From assembly GCA_039881145.1 (NCBI GenBank), contig JAYKKI010000088.1, forward strand, positions 5,781,001 through 5,845,000: 64,000 bases of DNA, given 5' to 3'. This DNA comes from Druceiella hillmani (lineage: Eukaryota; Arthropoda; Insecta; Lepidoptera; Hepialidae). The position numbers and the translations under genes were made by a program. Positions 1 to 11,962 of this stretch are shown here, piece after piece (position 1 is the stretch's first letter; each line of letters begins with the position of its first letter). The notes below the pieces were generated by a model. The model saw nothing but the letters and a program-made list of their open reading frames with translations. It was not told the DNA's origin and made no database searches.

Positions 1-825
1 ATGGTAATATTATTTTAGTAATGTACAGAAAAACTCACGTTACCAAATACTTTTAATCGGTAGTGTACACTAATAGAGAGTTTAATATTTTAGTGAAATT
101 CATAACAGATAAAAATAGAGCTTCAATACAAAAATGACATCTTTTACATTCAGATTTCAACAGTGTTTAAAGTGTATTTTTTAGATTCCGGAATTTCACT
201 TAAGGTTTTTTTTCCGGAATTCATCCTACGCATCTGAATATTTAAATTTTATATTTCATTTAATATTTTTATTTACCACTTTTTTCTAATTGAATCTATA
301 ATATTTTTATTAAAATATTTCATAATAACTAACCCGTTTAAATATGAGCTCGTTGATAAATGCTGCATATGAATTTTGATTATAATTAATTTTCGCTTAA
401 ATTTTTCAAATCGTTGCGAATTCACTCAAAATCTTAATTTTGATGCAAACTTCAGCTTCAGTGTATCCGATCGCATCGAAGGCGGTTCTTCGAAGCGGAG
501 TCGAGTTGCAAAGTTTGACACCCAATAAATTAGGTTTGGAGTGAATATTTATTTGCCAATCGATTAATTGAAATGCTTTCCCCTTACCTCCCAAATGAAA
601 AGTTTAAGATGTGATATTATTTACAAACAACAACCCTAAATGAAGATATTGTACTCGAATCAAGGTTAGAATATGAAGATACTGATGCAGATATATTAAT
701 AGGCAAGCTTGCCTTGCTCCTGGCCAAATGTTATGATTCTACGTCAAGAGGAATATAAGTTTTGATTTATTTGCGACTCACAATATACGGCATGAATAGC
801 TGGAACGAGAATATATTGGCTGCTA

Positions 826-1055
826 TATTTTTGACAGGCGCATATTGTAAAAAAAATGATGTGATATAACTACAAATTAACGATTTTTTAAACTACTCCT
901 TTACTTGTGCATTAAGACCTTAATTCTTGCCATATTTTTGACAGGCGTATATTATATACAAATTAACGATGTTTTAAACTATTCCTTTACTTGTGCAGAA
1001 AATATATTGACTATATATTGTCTTTGACAGACTAATATATTGTCTTTGACAGACG
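826..1055. repeat. Short tandem motifs TTTTGACAGGCGC, unit 1
   Basis: TATTTTTGACAGGCGCATAT recurs with the following ACAAATTAACGAT and ACTTGTGCA blocks at about 829 and 930. It is followed by two copies of ATATTGTCTTTGACAGAC (about 1014 and 1037). A related copy opens the stretch at 6108 in M2. Confidence 0.6.
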
Positions 1056-2846
1056 CGTGTTTAAAAGAAATATGTGATATATGCCATGCGATATCAAGTT
1101 TTATTCCAAATGTAGTGTGTTTACTAAAAATGAAATTAATTATCTTAAATTGAAAGCAATATTATGTGGTATTTTTAAGTTGTAAGTCATTTACATGTCA
1201 GTCATGCCTAGTATTAACTAATTAAGGGTTACTCTTATTTTCGTTACAATTTCTGGGTTTATTTTATAGTGTATTTTCTATTTCAGGACATAACTAAAGA
1301 AATATAAGTTCAGTGAGTAAGGAGTCCTTTCTGCGTTTTACAGAAAAAGCTCTTGATATTTTTTGGAAAATGTCAAGAAAATATAAAGGAATGTGGTAAA
1401 TTTAGAAATACATTCATATTCGAGTATTCGTGTGTCCCTCCGTCCGTCACAGCCCTTGCAGGACCCTTGCAATGTTTTTAGATATTTAGATTTCAGATTT
1501 TTGACAAATTTACTAAATATTACGGCTCTCACCCTTTAGACGACATATTTATTACGTATTTTTAAGGTGAGAAATTAAGGCTTTTATTTGTAAATAACAC
1601 CTTGTGCCTTTAAATGTTCAATACTTTATAAATATCTGAAAGTGAATGTAAACCAAACATCCTTCGAGCGAATTTCATTCGTATTTAGCGAAAGTGTTTC
1701 AAGTAAAATTTTATCTAGAAAGAGTGGGAGAAAAATAAAACGACAGATTTCAAGATACAGGAAATACTGGAATCTAGTTAAATTTATTTCTTCATTTAAA
1801 TATTTATGACGGCTCTACTAATATTAGGATATTATATGACACAAATTTAGACAAAAACGTTTCATAAGGTTTTGATGTATTGTGAATTCAGAGAAAGAAG
1901 AAAAAAGATTCTGGGCTTTTTACCTCCCTTTGCAATTTGTCAATCTTTAACAACATGAATTTTGGGAAATTATATTTATTTGGTTTAAATTTCAACATCG
2001 TGCGGCTCATTTTTGCTCCTGACTGGAATACGTGTCATTTTAATATGCATAAGTCTTTTCAATGATATCGACTTATTTTTATTGACGAATTAAATATATA
2101 ATTGATATCCTTTCAGATTAACCAGAAGTTTTGAAAGTTTAGCTATTTGACTATAGAATTAAAATGCGTTAAAAATTTAACTTCTGTTTACACGAAATTA
2201 ATTATTTCCTTTTATCACCAGAGGCACATGAGACTTTATTTTGTTCAAAGTGTATATAAAATGTTGAGTCCTTTTCATGCTCAAGGGAACAATGTTTTGT
2301 TTCGCTATTTTGATAATTACTTGATTCCGAATTGAATTAAAAAAAACCCAAGCCATTGGCTGTAGAATTATTTAAACATTTTCTCACTCGGATTTGATGA
2401 CACATATTTTGAATTTCATTACAGATTTTTCAAGTTTCTCCAGACGGCTGCTCAATGTAGTAGAATTCTTTCAAACATTTTTCAATAACAATATCGTGCT
2501 GTGAATGATTTTTTTCGTGAGATGATTTAATTTTTATATTAACACAAATAATTAATATAATTCAAAGAAGCAAGTGCAAAATAAGAAATAGGAATCGTTA
2601 TCATTCAAATTATTACAATGAACGTACCGCCAGACATAATTCATCTCTCAATACAACTACGCCAAGCCTTCACGAGGCTTGACAAATTGGACTCTCGTCA
2701 GATAATTCTCTCTCACAATCTGCACGTCCATTGTTCAATATTCGATACTGCAAATGTTACGGCATTGTATGAGGGGCATTGTGCATGGTACGGTTACCTA
2801 CAGCCGCTTCGTCTGAGGAGCAACCGCAATGTAGCTTTTCAGTACC

Positions 2847-4809
2847 TAGGGTTACCATATATTCGGAATTTCCGGGATTGTTTGAAAATTTGTGATAATA
2901 ATTTGTGGTCCAGGAATATAAAAACTTTGTCCGGGAAGTTTGCAACATTAAGGTAAACCTTAAAAATTATTTTTATTGGCGTTTTGTGCGAAACCGTATA
3001 TGTTCTGGTTGCATTGCAGTTTTATTATCTTGATCAATCGAAGGACCGTAACTGGATATCTAGGTATAATTTTAAATTCGAGTAAATTACATACAATGTT
3101 GCTCCAGAATTTGGCAGTTCTTATTTTAGCGACATAAGACCACTTTTTATTGGAACGAAGTTCTTTTACGTGGCTTACAGTAGAGCGAACTGGCAAATCG
3201 TTACGTAAGGAAAAAGCGTTATGCCCCCTCCAGGCGACATTTCCCTCTCTTAATCTATCTTTTTATTACATACAGTTGTATGTGTGTATGTGTTCGTGCT
3301 AGTATCATTTGCGAGTATTTTCTTAAAATTTTTTTGTCTCATTTTATTTTCCATGGTTTATTTATATGTATTCATGTAGAGTTTGATGTCTACTTTATTT
3401 ATATTGCTACTTACAACAATGAAAACGCGCAATAAAAATCATCTTGTAATGAGATTTGCCTCTCATGTGAAACACAGATCATATTGATGTCAAATATCAG
3501 TGTATTTTTTTTCTGCTGGCTTTCTATTGTAAGCCATTCATCTGCCCGGCCCTTTCCAATTTGGTATGTATTTATTTGAATTATAAATTATTACTTTTAT
3601 ATTATTATTACTTTTATATTGAATACTAAAAATTGATAAATTAAAATGAATTTTCGGCAAATGCATTTATTTTCATTATTTGTTTGTCATTTATTAAATA
3701 ATTAAAATTAATAAATTACTATAAATTGCCAGCATATTTATTTATTTTTATTGTCAATTAAACTTTATTTAGATAGTTTGGGGAAATAAAAAAAATATTT
3801 TTGGAATAATGAAATTTCAGTTAAAATTAATTTTAAATTTAATTCATATAACAATTCAAATTTAAGTGTTTAAACATTTAAATATTTTAATTTTAATTAT
3901 TTAAAAATTTTATTAAATATAAAATTAATTTAAAAATTGGATTTTATTATTTTACTAATTAAATTTTTCTTTAATTTTTTTTATGAAATCAATCAAATTA
4001 AACGTAAAGTTAAATTTAAATTTATATCGACTGTTTCAAAAATAAATTAAATTTAAGATTAATTTTAACATTAAATTTTATTATTCTAAAAATATATCTC
4101 CCTCATTTTATTATTTTAAAATTTATTCATTTAGTCAAACAAATTTAAAGTTAATTTTAAGTTTAAATTTAATTACCTTAAAAATTATATTTCATTATTC
4201 GTATTTTTTAAGTTTATTCTAATTTTACTATAAAACAAATCTAAAATTACTTTTAGAATTAAATTTAGTTATATTAACTATTAACAATTATTTATTTTTA
4301 TTTGAAATTTAAATATTTCAAGAATTTAAATGAATATAATGAATTGTTAAATTTACTTAAACAATCTAAATAAAGGTCAATTAATTAATTAATATAAATG
4401 AATTTGTCGAAATGTTTTTGTAATTTATAAATTTTCAATATTTAGTAAATGGTATAGCGAATGTTCTACTATGCTGAGATGTTTTTATTCCTGCATATAA
4501 TATAAAGCGAAAGGAACTTCGTTCCAACCGGGTGTCCCGCGACACCTCTCGTTAAATTTATATTTTTTAATTTTATGGATCTGAATTTTTTTTTGGGTTC
4601 AACGATTTTGTCGGGTTAAAGAAATGTTTTTTTCTTAAACTACCAGTAGATAAAGTATGTTAATTTTTACAGTGTAGTGTAAACAACAAGGAACGAATAA
4701 TGTTATTTGAATGAGGTTTTATTTCTGAATTTACCTTATTTTCCAGGTCTGCAACCTATAGTATAAATATGTTGGAAAAAGGCCATTTAACATATGACAA
4801 TCCTACAAG
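2847..4809. mobile_element. Insertion splitting the island, long form, unit 1
   Basis: DNA absent from the M3 island. It begins with a small inverted-repeat element (2848-2957), includes an extremely A+T-rich tract (about 3570-4470) and a hairpin GGTGTCCCGCGACACC at 4531-4546. TTGGAACGAAGTTC at 3150-3163 is the exact reverse complement of GAACTTCGTTCCAA at 4514-4527, so 3150-4527 may be one non-coding element with 14 bp inverted ends. No protein is encoded. It may be several nested insertions. Confidence 0.5.
2848..2957. mobile_element. Small inverted-repeat element (MITE-like), unit 1
   Basis: About 110 bp. The left end GGGTTACCATATATTCGGAA is matched in reverse complement, imperfectly, by the right end around TTTGCAACATTAAGGTAA. 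Better seen in unit 2. No target duplication could be established. Confidence 0.4.
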
Positions 4810-5756
4810 TCCGGTACATTCTTTTACTTTGAACCCACTTTGCTTTGTTCGTTACCGCGTTAGCATTTAAGTCGCGTCTGTGTTAACCGGGCTATGTGAC
4901 ATAATAGCTGCGTGCGGGTGATAGAAATATATTAATATTTATGCCCTTTTTATTTTATTTGCCAGCAATACTAGCTATAGGTTGTTTTTTTTAAATAAAG
5001 CAATACGGATGCTGGAATTCCCAAGATTTTTTTGAGGGGACGATTTTGTGACATCGTATAGGACAGTTCAACATCATTTATATTTATATCGTCTGAGACG
5101 AATTGTTCAGTATTTTCGTTACATATTAACAGGAAAATGAATCAAAATGGTGATTTCGGGAATTGCATTTTGAGACAATATATTGGATTTACTGAATTGA
5201 CTTTTAATTATATAACTTTAATCATTCCATTTGAATTTTTGTGGTTGTGAAATATTTACAATTTTTCCATTGCAGAAAAATGGAAAACCCCTAAAAAACC
5301 ATGAATATAAATTAAATTACGAAAAAATATATAAAGGTTTACGCTTTAAGGAAAGTAGCAGCATGGCTGTTGCAAGTTGTTTTGATAATTTTATCTTCTT
5401 GCCTTTTCTGTAACCATTTTTCTGTAAAATTTATGTATTTATTTTAGTGGTCTTCAAATTATATGTGTACACGTTACGCTATCTTATTGACTTATAAGCA
5501 ATTCCTTTCAGTTAATTGAGGCACTATATTTTGAGAACCTATTACTGTTGACAACTGTAGTTTACAGAAAATATCGAAAATTATAAACGAAACAAATTCT
5601 TCTAAAATATCAACAACTTACTATTGTCTGCCATTCACTATTTATTTCTATAAAATAGGTTATAAAAGTCAAAAATTTTAAGAATATCTGTTTTAATTAT
5701 GAGCAATCAAAATAGAACAAACAGATAAATTTACTTTTGCATTTATTATGTTACAG

Positions 5757-5967
5757 GTAAATAAGGAAGAAGAAGATAATTATGTAGTACAGGATGGAAA
5801 GAGATTGCACAGTGATAAGGAGACAAGACTGAAACAATTTCATTTCAAACACCTTTTGAAAACAGAATGTCACAATTAAGTCTATACCAGAGTTTGGACT
5901 TTATCCAGGAGTACTCATGGGCGGTGGACATGTCTTTGGAAATGGAACGATTAAACTGATGGAATGA
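5757..5967 (+). pseudogene. Possible dead exon, M1 of unit 1
   Basis: I do not recognise a family. A good splice-acceptor-like stretch (TTTTGCATTTATTATGTTACAG) precedes an open frame of 40 codons that starts VNKEEEDNYVVQDGKRLHSD and stops at 5879. An overlapping frame in another phase (5860-5967) reads NVTIKSIPEFGLYPGVLMGG and later FGNGTIKLME then stop. The same frame, with the stop at the same place, exists in M3 (KFVLEFRLYPEVLIG, FGNGTVKFME). Conservation of phase over such diverged copies suggests coding ancestry, with a frameshift between the two parts. Function is unknown, and it is not intact now. Confidence 0.35.
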
Positions 5968-6293
5968 AAATATTGTCTTGTTCTAGTTAACGAACTTTTA
6001 CGATAACATCCTTTGTATTGTATTATAATAAAAATATAATTTTTTTAATATAATACAGTACAAAATTTTCATTTTTTAGAACGAAAACTTATTGCTTACT
6101 ATAATTTTTACAGGCGCATATTTAAAATAAATGTTTTTTTGTGTCATATAACAACTAATTAACCAAATCTAATTAAACTAATCAACCTTGCTTCTTGCTA
6201 AAGTACTTGATATAAGTAAGTATTTTATATTAATTTCAATTATATACTTCAATGAGTTTCTGGAAAAAAAACGTCTAAATAGACAAATGATAG

Positions 6294-6357
6294 ATGGACG
6301 GACAACGAAGTGAATAAGTGTTCCTTTTTTTACTTTTGCGGTACGAAACCGTAAAAA
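6294..6357 (-). repeat. Second copy of the same dispersed-repeat family, reversed, unit 1
   Basis: GATGGACGGACAACGAAGTG, then GTGTTCCTTTTTTTACTTTT and GCGGTACGAAACCGTAAAAA. This is the reverse-oriented form of the same insect repeat type. Confidence 0.4.
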
Positions 6358-7859
6358 TTCACTTTTTATCTAACTTAGATTTCGAACTCTAAAAACTATG
6401 GTTTATAAATAAACACTAAGGAAGGAGTCAATATTTTGTTGAGATTGACAAATGGGTAATAATTTAGTATGCGTCTTTCAGATCAAGACTTCAAAACTGA
6501 TTAAAATATATTCGTTGGATACCGTGATTTAAACGAAAGACAGGATTTTTTTGTGCACACAAACGCATCTCAATATTTAAATTCATGTTTTATTAAATAT
6601 ATTTATGTACTATTTTTATTTAATAATACTAGAAAGCCAATGAAATACTTAACGAAACTAAATCGCTCTTCCGTTAACAAATACTGCTTACCTATTTCCA
6701 TTATCATTTTATCGGATAGAATTTTCCAATTCATCACGATTTCGTTCGAAATCATAATTTATTTGGGGATTTTTCAGCTCCGCAGGTATCCGATTGCACC
6801 CAAGGCGGTTCCTCGATACGGGGTCGAGATGTAAAGTTTGACAGCCGATAAATTAGGTCACGAAAGAAAAGTTCTTTGCGAACTGATTAAGAGAAATGCT
6901 TTCTCCTTCATATTTTGAGGACAAAGTTAAGAAAGTTTAAATACTGATATCGTTTATAAACGGCGACTTTTAAAGAAAATACTATAACAAAACGTAATAT
7001 TTCGTTTTGATATGCAAAATTAAAACAATAAAATATCACTTATATTCTTTCAAATAAACAGAATTTTTTTCCCAAGTAACGATCAAGATATCGTAAATAG
7101 ACATTACAAAATTGTAATTGTTATTAATTAACTGTTAATAGAAGGTTAATGCCTCATTTATACAACAATTTATGGTAAGCAAAACTCTGCTTCATAATTA
7201 TAATGCCAAATAGGTATTAACGAATTACCTTTTTTGGTTCTTTGATTTTATTACTCATTGTACTGAAATTTTACAAATTTTTCACGATATCATTGTTTTG
7301 GTTTTTGTATGTTTTCACATTTAAAATGTTTTAACACGTGTGAATTTGACGAAGAGGGCGGTTAGGTCAATTCGGATATGAAATTAAAAATACTACATGA
7401 TGCGTTTTTATACAAACGACTCAATTGTAGCGCAATACGCCATTCTCACTCCCGTTGACATTTCGTTACACATTTTGGTGATGCTATTTCAGTTGATTTA
7501 CAGATAGTAATTCGGCAAGAAATTCTATTATAAATGTAATATGTTTAATGAAAGCAACATAACCTGGTATTTTTAAATCTTCATTAAAAATGAAGTCGCT
7601 TCCAATATCACTTAAACATGGGATTTTAGCAAATCCGTTTCAAGTTATGTTTTTTTTTATTTTGGACTGTAAATGCGAGGATGCGTTTTTCAGCTCGCAG
7701 AATTGGTAATTAGGTCATAGTGAGGATATATTAATGCGTAAAAGCGTAACGAGTTCAGTGACTCATTGATAGTATAAATACCAAGTTTTATCTTGATCAG
7801 ACCATTAGTCTTTGAAAAATCGTCGACCAGCCAAGTCAATTGGGGAGAAAGTGAGAAAT

Positions 7860-8699
7860 ATGAGGAAAATCGAGTACCGCGCTGTTATCAATTTCCTTAC
7901 CATGCAAAATAAGTTCGTTGAAACCATACTGGAAGTGAGGTTATTCGGTTACTGGGCTCTTGCCTGGGTATAGTCATCATTTAAAACTGGCACAGTACCT
8001 TTAAACAAGGCACGAACTCATTTGAAGACGACTCAGGGTCTGGACGACGTATTAAAATTACAAATCGGAAAATAATTCAAAGAGTCAAAAAGTTAATATT
8101 TGAAGAGGAAAGACTAAGGTCAGCGCAAGGTGTGTGTCGACAATACTTACTCTGCCTCAAAAACAACAACGCGTGGAGTGTTCTCGCGTGTTTTTAGACC
8201 TCCGTACTGAATATAAGGATCAACTATTGCGTCGAATTATTACTGGGATCAAAACTTGGGTTTATCATTATGAACGAGAATTCCAACAGCACTCTATACA
8301 AAGGCACAAAAAGGCATACCGCCACTCAAGAAATTTAAGGTTTAAAAGTTGGCTGGAAAAATCGTGGCAACAGTCTTTTGGAATTCAGAGAGGATCTTGA
8401 CGATAGATTACAAAGATAAGACGTCTTCATAACCAGAAGACACTATGCTTTAATCCTGGAGTAGTCGAAAGATTCCATCAAAGAAAAAATAAGGGAAAAA
8501 TTAACCAAAGTTGTCCTCCTTCTGCACGACAATCCGCTAGTTTACAAGAGTTGTGTTTTTAAAAAAATTAGAAGGACGCAGTTTCTGCTTACTTTTCGGT
8601 CAAAAGTAAAATATTTTTTTTGAAGGTATACATAAGCTAATTGAAAGATCGGAAAAATATATTAGGGTAGCAGGTGAATATATTGAAAAAGATAAATAA
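7860..8699 (+). pseudogene. Mariner-type transposase fossil, unit 1
   Basis: Cut-and-paste transposase of the Tc1/mariner superfamily, now dead. In the plus frames I read an N-terminal part beginning MRKIEYRAVINFL (helix-turn-helix region), then LTLPQKQQRVECSRVF, then TWVYHYEREFQQ, then LLHDN near 8520 (second catalytic Asp block) and a C-terminal KLIERSEKYI ending at the TAA at 8699. The first catalytic block reads TGIKTW where the family has TGDETW, so the Asp is lost. This copy has an extra stop after LAWV that units 2 and 3 lack. Several frame changes separate the blocks. The total span of about 840 bp is shorter than a full gene of about 1.0 kb, mainly because the linker region is missing. 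The start is the ATG preceding the conserved block. I did not find terminal repeats. Confidence 0.88.
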
Positions 8700-8960
8700 A
8701 TTTGTATTTTTATTCTCACTTCTTTCCCCTCATTCCTCAAACTTAAAAACGCTCCCTCGTAGAGAAGAGAAGAGCTTAATAACTACGGAGTTCTTTTATT
8801 TATTTTTTTTTTATTTTACGGTTATTTTTCATGTAGAAGTTTTAGGTCTTAATTTAAATTTGGAAAAAATATCGCTAATTGAAAGAAATTAGTTAAAAAC
8901 AGTACAAATATTTGAATAGAGCAGTTTATTATAGTAGAGAAATGACATATTATTTTATTT

Positions 8961-9066
8961 TTAGGGTTCCGTAGGTCAAAAGAGAAACACAAAACTTTAC
9001 AATTTTTCTCATGCCTCCATTTGTCACATCCGTTTTCCTCGGAAAAGTTTAAAGCCTATTAGTTAA
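8961..9066 (+). repeat. GGGTTCCGTA-type dispersed repeat, M2 unit 1
   Basis: TTAGGGTTCCGTAGGTCAAA, then TTTTTCTCATG, TTTGTCACATCC and TCCTCGGAAAAG. From memory this resembles a repeat widespread in insect genomes that starts TTAGGGTTCCGTA. No search was possible. Confidence 0.4.
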
Positions 9067-10702
9067 AAATTGTGAAGAATCTTGTTAATCCGCTTGCTTT
9101 TCAATATTAAGAATCTAAATGTATTATTTGCATATAAATTTTAGAGGTGGCAAGCTTAATTAATATTTATTTCTATTGATTTTTTTCGCTTCAAGTTGTT
9201 CATGGTATAAATTGAAACAGCGAATTATTTTCGAAGGTGCAATAGTTAAAATTATATAAAATAGAGTTATTAGAAAACAATGGTCTCTTCTAGCCTTTTT
9301 ACTAGAAGAGTATTTAATTTAGGGAGTATTTACTAAATAACTGGTGCGATGTTTTTGATATACTATGTGCTTTTAAATATATAAAAGTTTTCGTACACGT
9401 ACCTAAGTGTACACAAAACCTTCTCAGTGAAAGTTACACGTCTAGTAAACGGTTTTTTAGATTAAAATATATAATTGAACAATAAATTATGAATTGATTT
9501 AAACAAAACGCAGGGTTAGAAAAAAAGTGTGAATAAAATAATGTGATGGGAGTGGAAGCAGACTTGGTCAATAGAAAAATTGATTCCGTGCTTTAAAAGT
9601 GTATGCCCGCTTTAATAAATTCATTGTAAAATATATTGAGGAAAGTTGAAGCGTAATATTTTCACGGCGTGCTGAAACAAATTCATAAGAGTGTACAATA
9701 ATTTTACAAAAGAAAAAGAATTAAATATTTCTAAGTTTTATGTTATGTTTTGTTAAAATATTTTAACAAAATTCAAAAAGATTTTTGCATATTCATACAA
9801 TTTCGATCTCATGATAAATCATAGAATTTCTTTTTAACTGATTTCAAATTAGAAGTCGGACGATCCGTTTTCATATACGACTAAAATCCTTATTATATAC
9901 GACTAATCTTCGAGTTTTCTTTTAAACTAATGTTTATTAACTTTGATTGGTTTTTACCAGTGTACGATTTGTTTAATAACTAATGATAATTAATAATACA
10001 GAAATAAAATGCACTAATAATAAATTGAAGTCATAGATATTTATTCGCATAATTACTCTGTATTTAAACTAAGTTCTGTCTCATCATAGGAATTTTGAAA
10101 CATTTGACATCGTAGTAGATTCTTTGAATAATATCAGCAGAAGAAGACTGAATACTTTTTATAATTTCATAAGTTTTGAAAGACAGCACAACTATAAGTG
10201 TTATCCTTTTCTGAATACATTAAAGTTCATTAAATATTAAATAATATACCAACAAAATCACTAAAATATCAATATAAAGAGGTATTTAATGCTAAGCAGC
10301 GACTATGTTATCGTGGAAACCTAATTCAGAACCCAAGGGACCTATTTTAGCAGGGAAAATTATGATAAAAGTAATGATGAACGTTTGAAAATAAATATAC
10401 TAAATAAACATTCTTATCAGAATTCAAAAACGCTTTAGATATAAGCAAAAGTTTTATTAATATTAGTTCAGAATTTTCAAAGGAAATTGTATGCAATGGA
10501 TAGATGGCTGGCTTTAGATATTTTAGTAATAAATTAATTATTAAAGTTTTTGTTACCTCAAGGCAATTTCTGCAACCTGATATAATATTATTGACATAAT
10601 ATATTTCATGATTATACAAGGTTCACTTCAAACAAATAATTTTGAAAGAAAACTCGTCTCCAAATCATTTTTATTCCTGAATACCTAAAATGTGGTTAAT
10701 CG

Positions 10703-10858
10703 ATGTCTAGCGAAGAGAGTGTAGTTACTTTTGAAGCGTTGTCAGAACAACAGCGACTTTATGGGGATTCCCCTCACAAGACAAGTGACAGGACGTTAGT
10801 AAACAATTTTTTAGTAGTAGTAAATTTTTTAGAATTTTTAAATTATTATGAAATTTAG
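10703..10858 (+). pseudogene. 51-codon open frame, exon-like, M2 of unit 1
   Basis: An ATG-started frame reads MSSEESVVTFEALSEQQRLY at its start and stops at TAG 10856. Its VTFEALSEQQRLYGD stretch aligns at DNA level, in the same phase and with one 3-base gap, to VTIKSIPEFGLYPG of M1. It is open in unit 3 but frameshifted in unit 2. No family recognised. It may be a remnant exon rather than a complete gene. Confidence 0.3.
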
Positions 10859-11888
10859 AAAATTGGGGAAATTTATAAAATGAAAATTTTGTCTCATTCC
10901 AGTTAATAAATTTTTAGGTGTGTATCTTTTTTTAATGTGAGAAATTCCAAAACGTTATAAGATTTTCTGTTCTGGTTAAAATAATTTACAAATTTATAAA
11001 GAATGTTAATATTGTGGCATACTTAGATTACCAATTACAAGAATTTTGGTTCATAAACACTAATAGAGAGTTCAATATTTCAGTGAGATTCATATAGGCA
11101 AAAATGGAGCATAAAATCAGAATTTTCATCTTTAAGGTTCAGACTTTAACACCTATTTAAATGTATTTTTTAAATTCCGGAATTTTCATTAAATTATTTT
11201 TGGAGAACACGGTATACGCATCTGAATATTCAAATTCTGTATTTAATTTAATATTATTATTTACCACTTTTTCTTAACTACTAACTTTTTCTTAATACTT
11301 CACAATAATTTACCCCTTTGTATATGACCCCGTTGATAAATACTTTATACGAAATTGGATTATTAATTTTGGCTTAAATTTCCAACTCATTACAAATTTT
11401 CGTTGCAAACTTTTTCAGCTTCACTGTTATCCGACCGAATCGAAGGCGGTTCTTCGATACGGGGTCGAGTTGTAAAATTTGGCAGCTAATAAATTAGGCT
11501 GCGAGTGAAAATTTCTTTGCGCACTATTTAAAAGAAATACTTCTTCTGCTCTCTCAAATGAAAAGATTAAGAACTGATATTATTTACAAACAACAACCCT
11601 GAACAATGATTTTTACTTGAGCAAAGCTTATACTGTGACGCTGATACAGATATATAGAGGTATAATTTAATTTTGACCTGCATAAGATTATGAAATCTGT
11701 GCACTTTAAGATCAAGTAAAATTTTAATAATTGCAATTTTATGTGTGGTAACAGTGCGTTACCCTGTTTTTATAGTCATATAGCTCCGAAACTACAGAAG
11801 TTATTAAGGTCAAACTCTTATATAGGAAAGGTGGGCTACTCAATTTCATTTTGATTAAAAGCCATTTAAATATATTTTATGGTTTTTG

Positions 11889-11889
<1 letters not shown>

Positions 11890-11941
<52 letters not shown>

Positions 11942-11962
11942 TATTTATATATATATATATTT
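11890..11962. repeat. (TA)n microsatellite
   Basis: Mostly pure AT dinucleotides with ATACAT and TTTAT interruptions, just outside the C-terminal end of the pogo-like fossil. Confidence 0.95.

Larger units (their letters stand above)
2618..4930. other. Conserved island in half A, split by an insertion, unit 1
   Basis: The left piece 2618-2846 and right piece 4810-4930 match the uninterrupted island of M3 (15781-16175). They are richer in G+C than the surroundings and better conserved between the old halves A and B. The left piece includes CATCTCTCAATACAACTACG and AGCAACCGCAATGTAGCT; the right includes GTCCGGTACATTC and TTTGTTCGTTACCGCGTTAG. It could be an old promoter or first exon, but I see no clear coding frame. 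The frame 2618-2956 is not conserved in units 2 and 3. Confidence 0.6.
1..6370. repeat. Module M1, unit 1
   Basis: Opens with the shared box (about 225-610, core GGCGGTTCTTCGA at 481). Then come the tandem TTTTGACAGGCGC motifs, a long stretch with no recognisable feature (1060-2600), the split island with its insertion (2618-4930), more unassigned A+T-rich DNA, and a possible dead exon at 5757-5967. A 37-codon frame at 5137-5250 is broken in unit 2, so I do not call it a gene. Confidence 0.75.
6371..11020. repeat. Module M2, unit 1
   Basis: Opens with the shared box (about 6555-6960). It carries the mariner fossil (7860-8699), a GGGTTCCGTA-type dispersed repeat (8961-9066) and a 51-codon open frame near its end (10703-10858). 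From 9070 to 10700 I see only A+T-rich DNA with no further recognisable element. Outside the mariner it aligns with M4, best seen in unit 3, where M4 is longest. Confidence 0.75.

Noticed and set aside
826..1055. CRISPR-like array
   Set aside because: Too few copies with unequal spacing in a eukaryotic setting. It is an ordinary tandem duplication.
2618..2956. 112-codon frame covering the island and insertion edge in unit 1
   Set aside because: It runs across the insertion boundary and is not open in units 2 or 3. The island itself has no frame shared between halves.
4506..4555. Helitron terminus
   Set aside because: The hairpin is suggestive, but no CTRR end after it, no TC start and no Rep/helicase remains were found.
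5137..5250. 37-codon frame starting MNQNGDFGNCILRQY
   Set aside because: It is frameshifted in unit 2 and the M3 counterpart needs indels. Weak evidence only.
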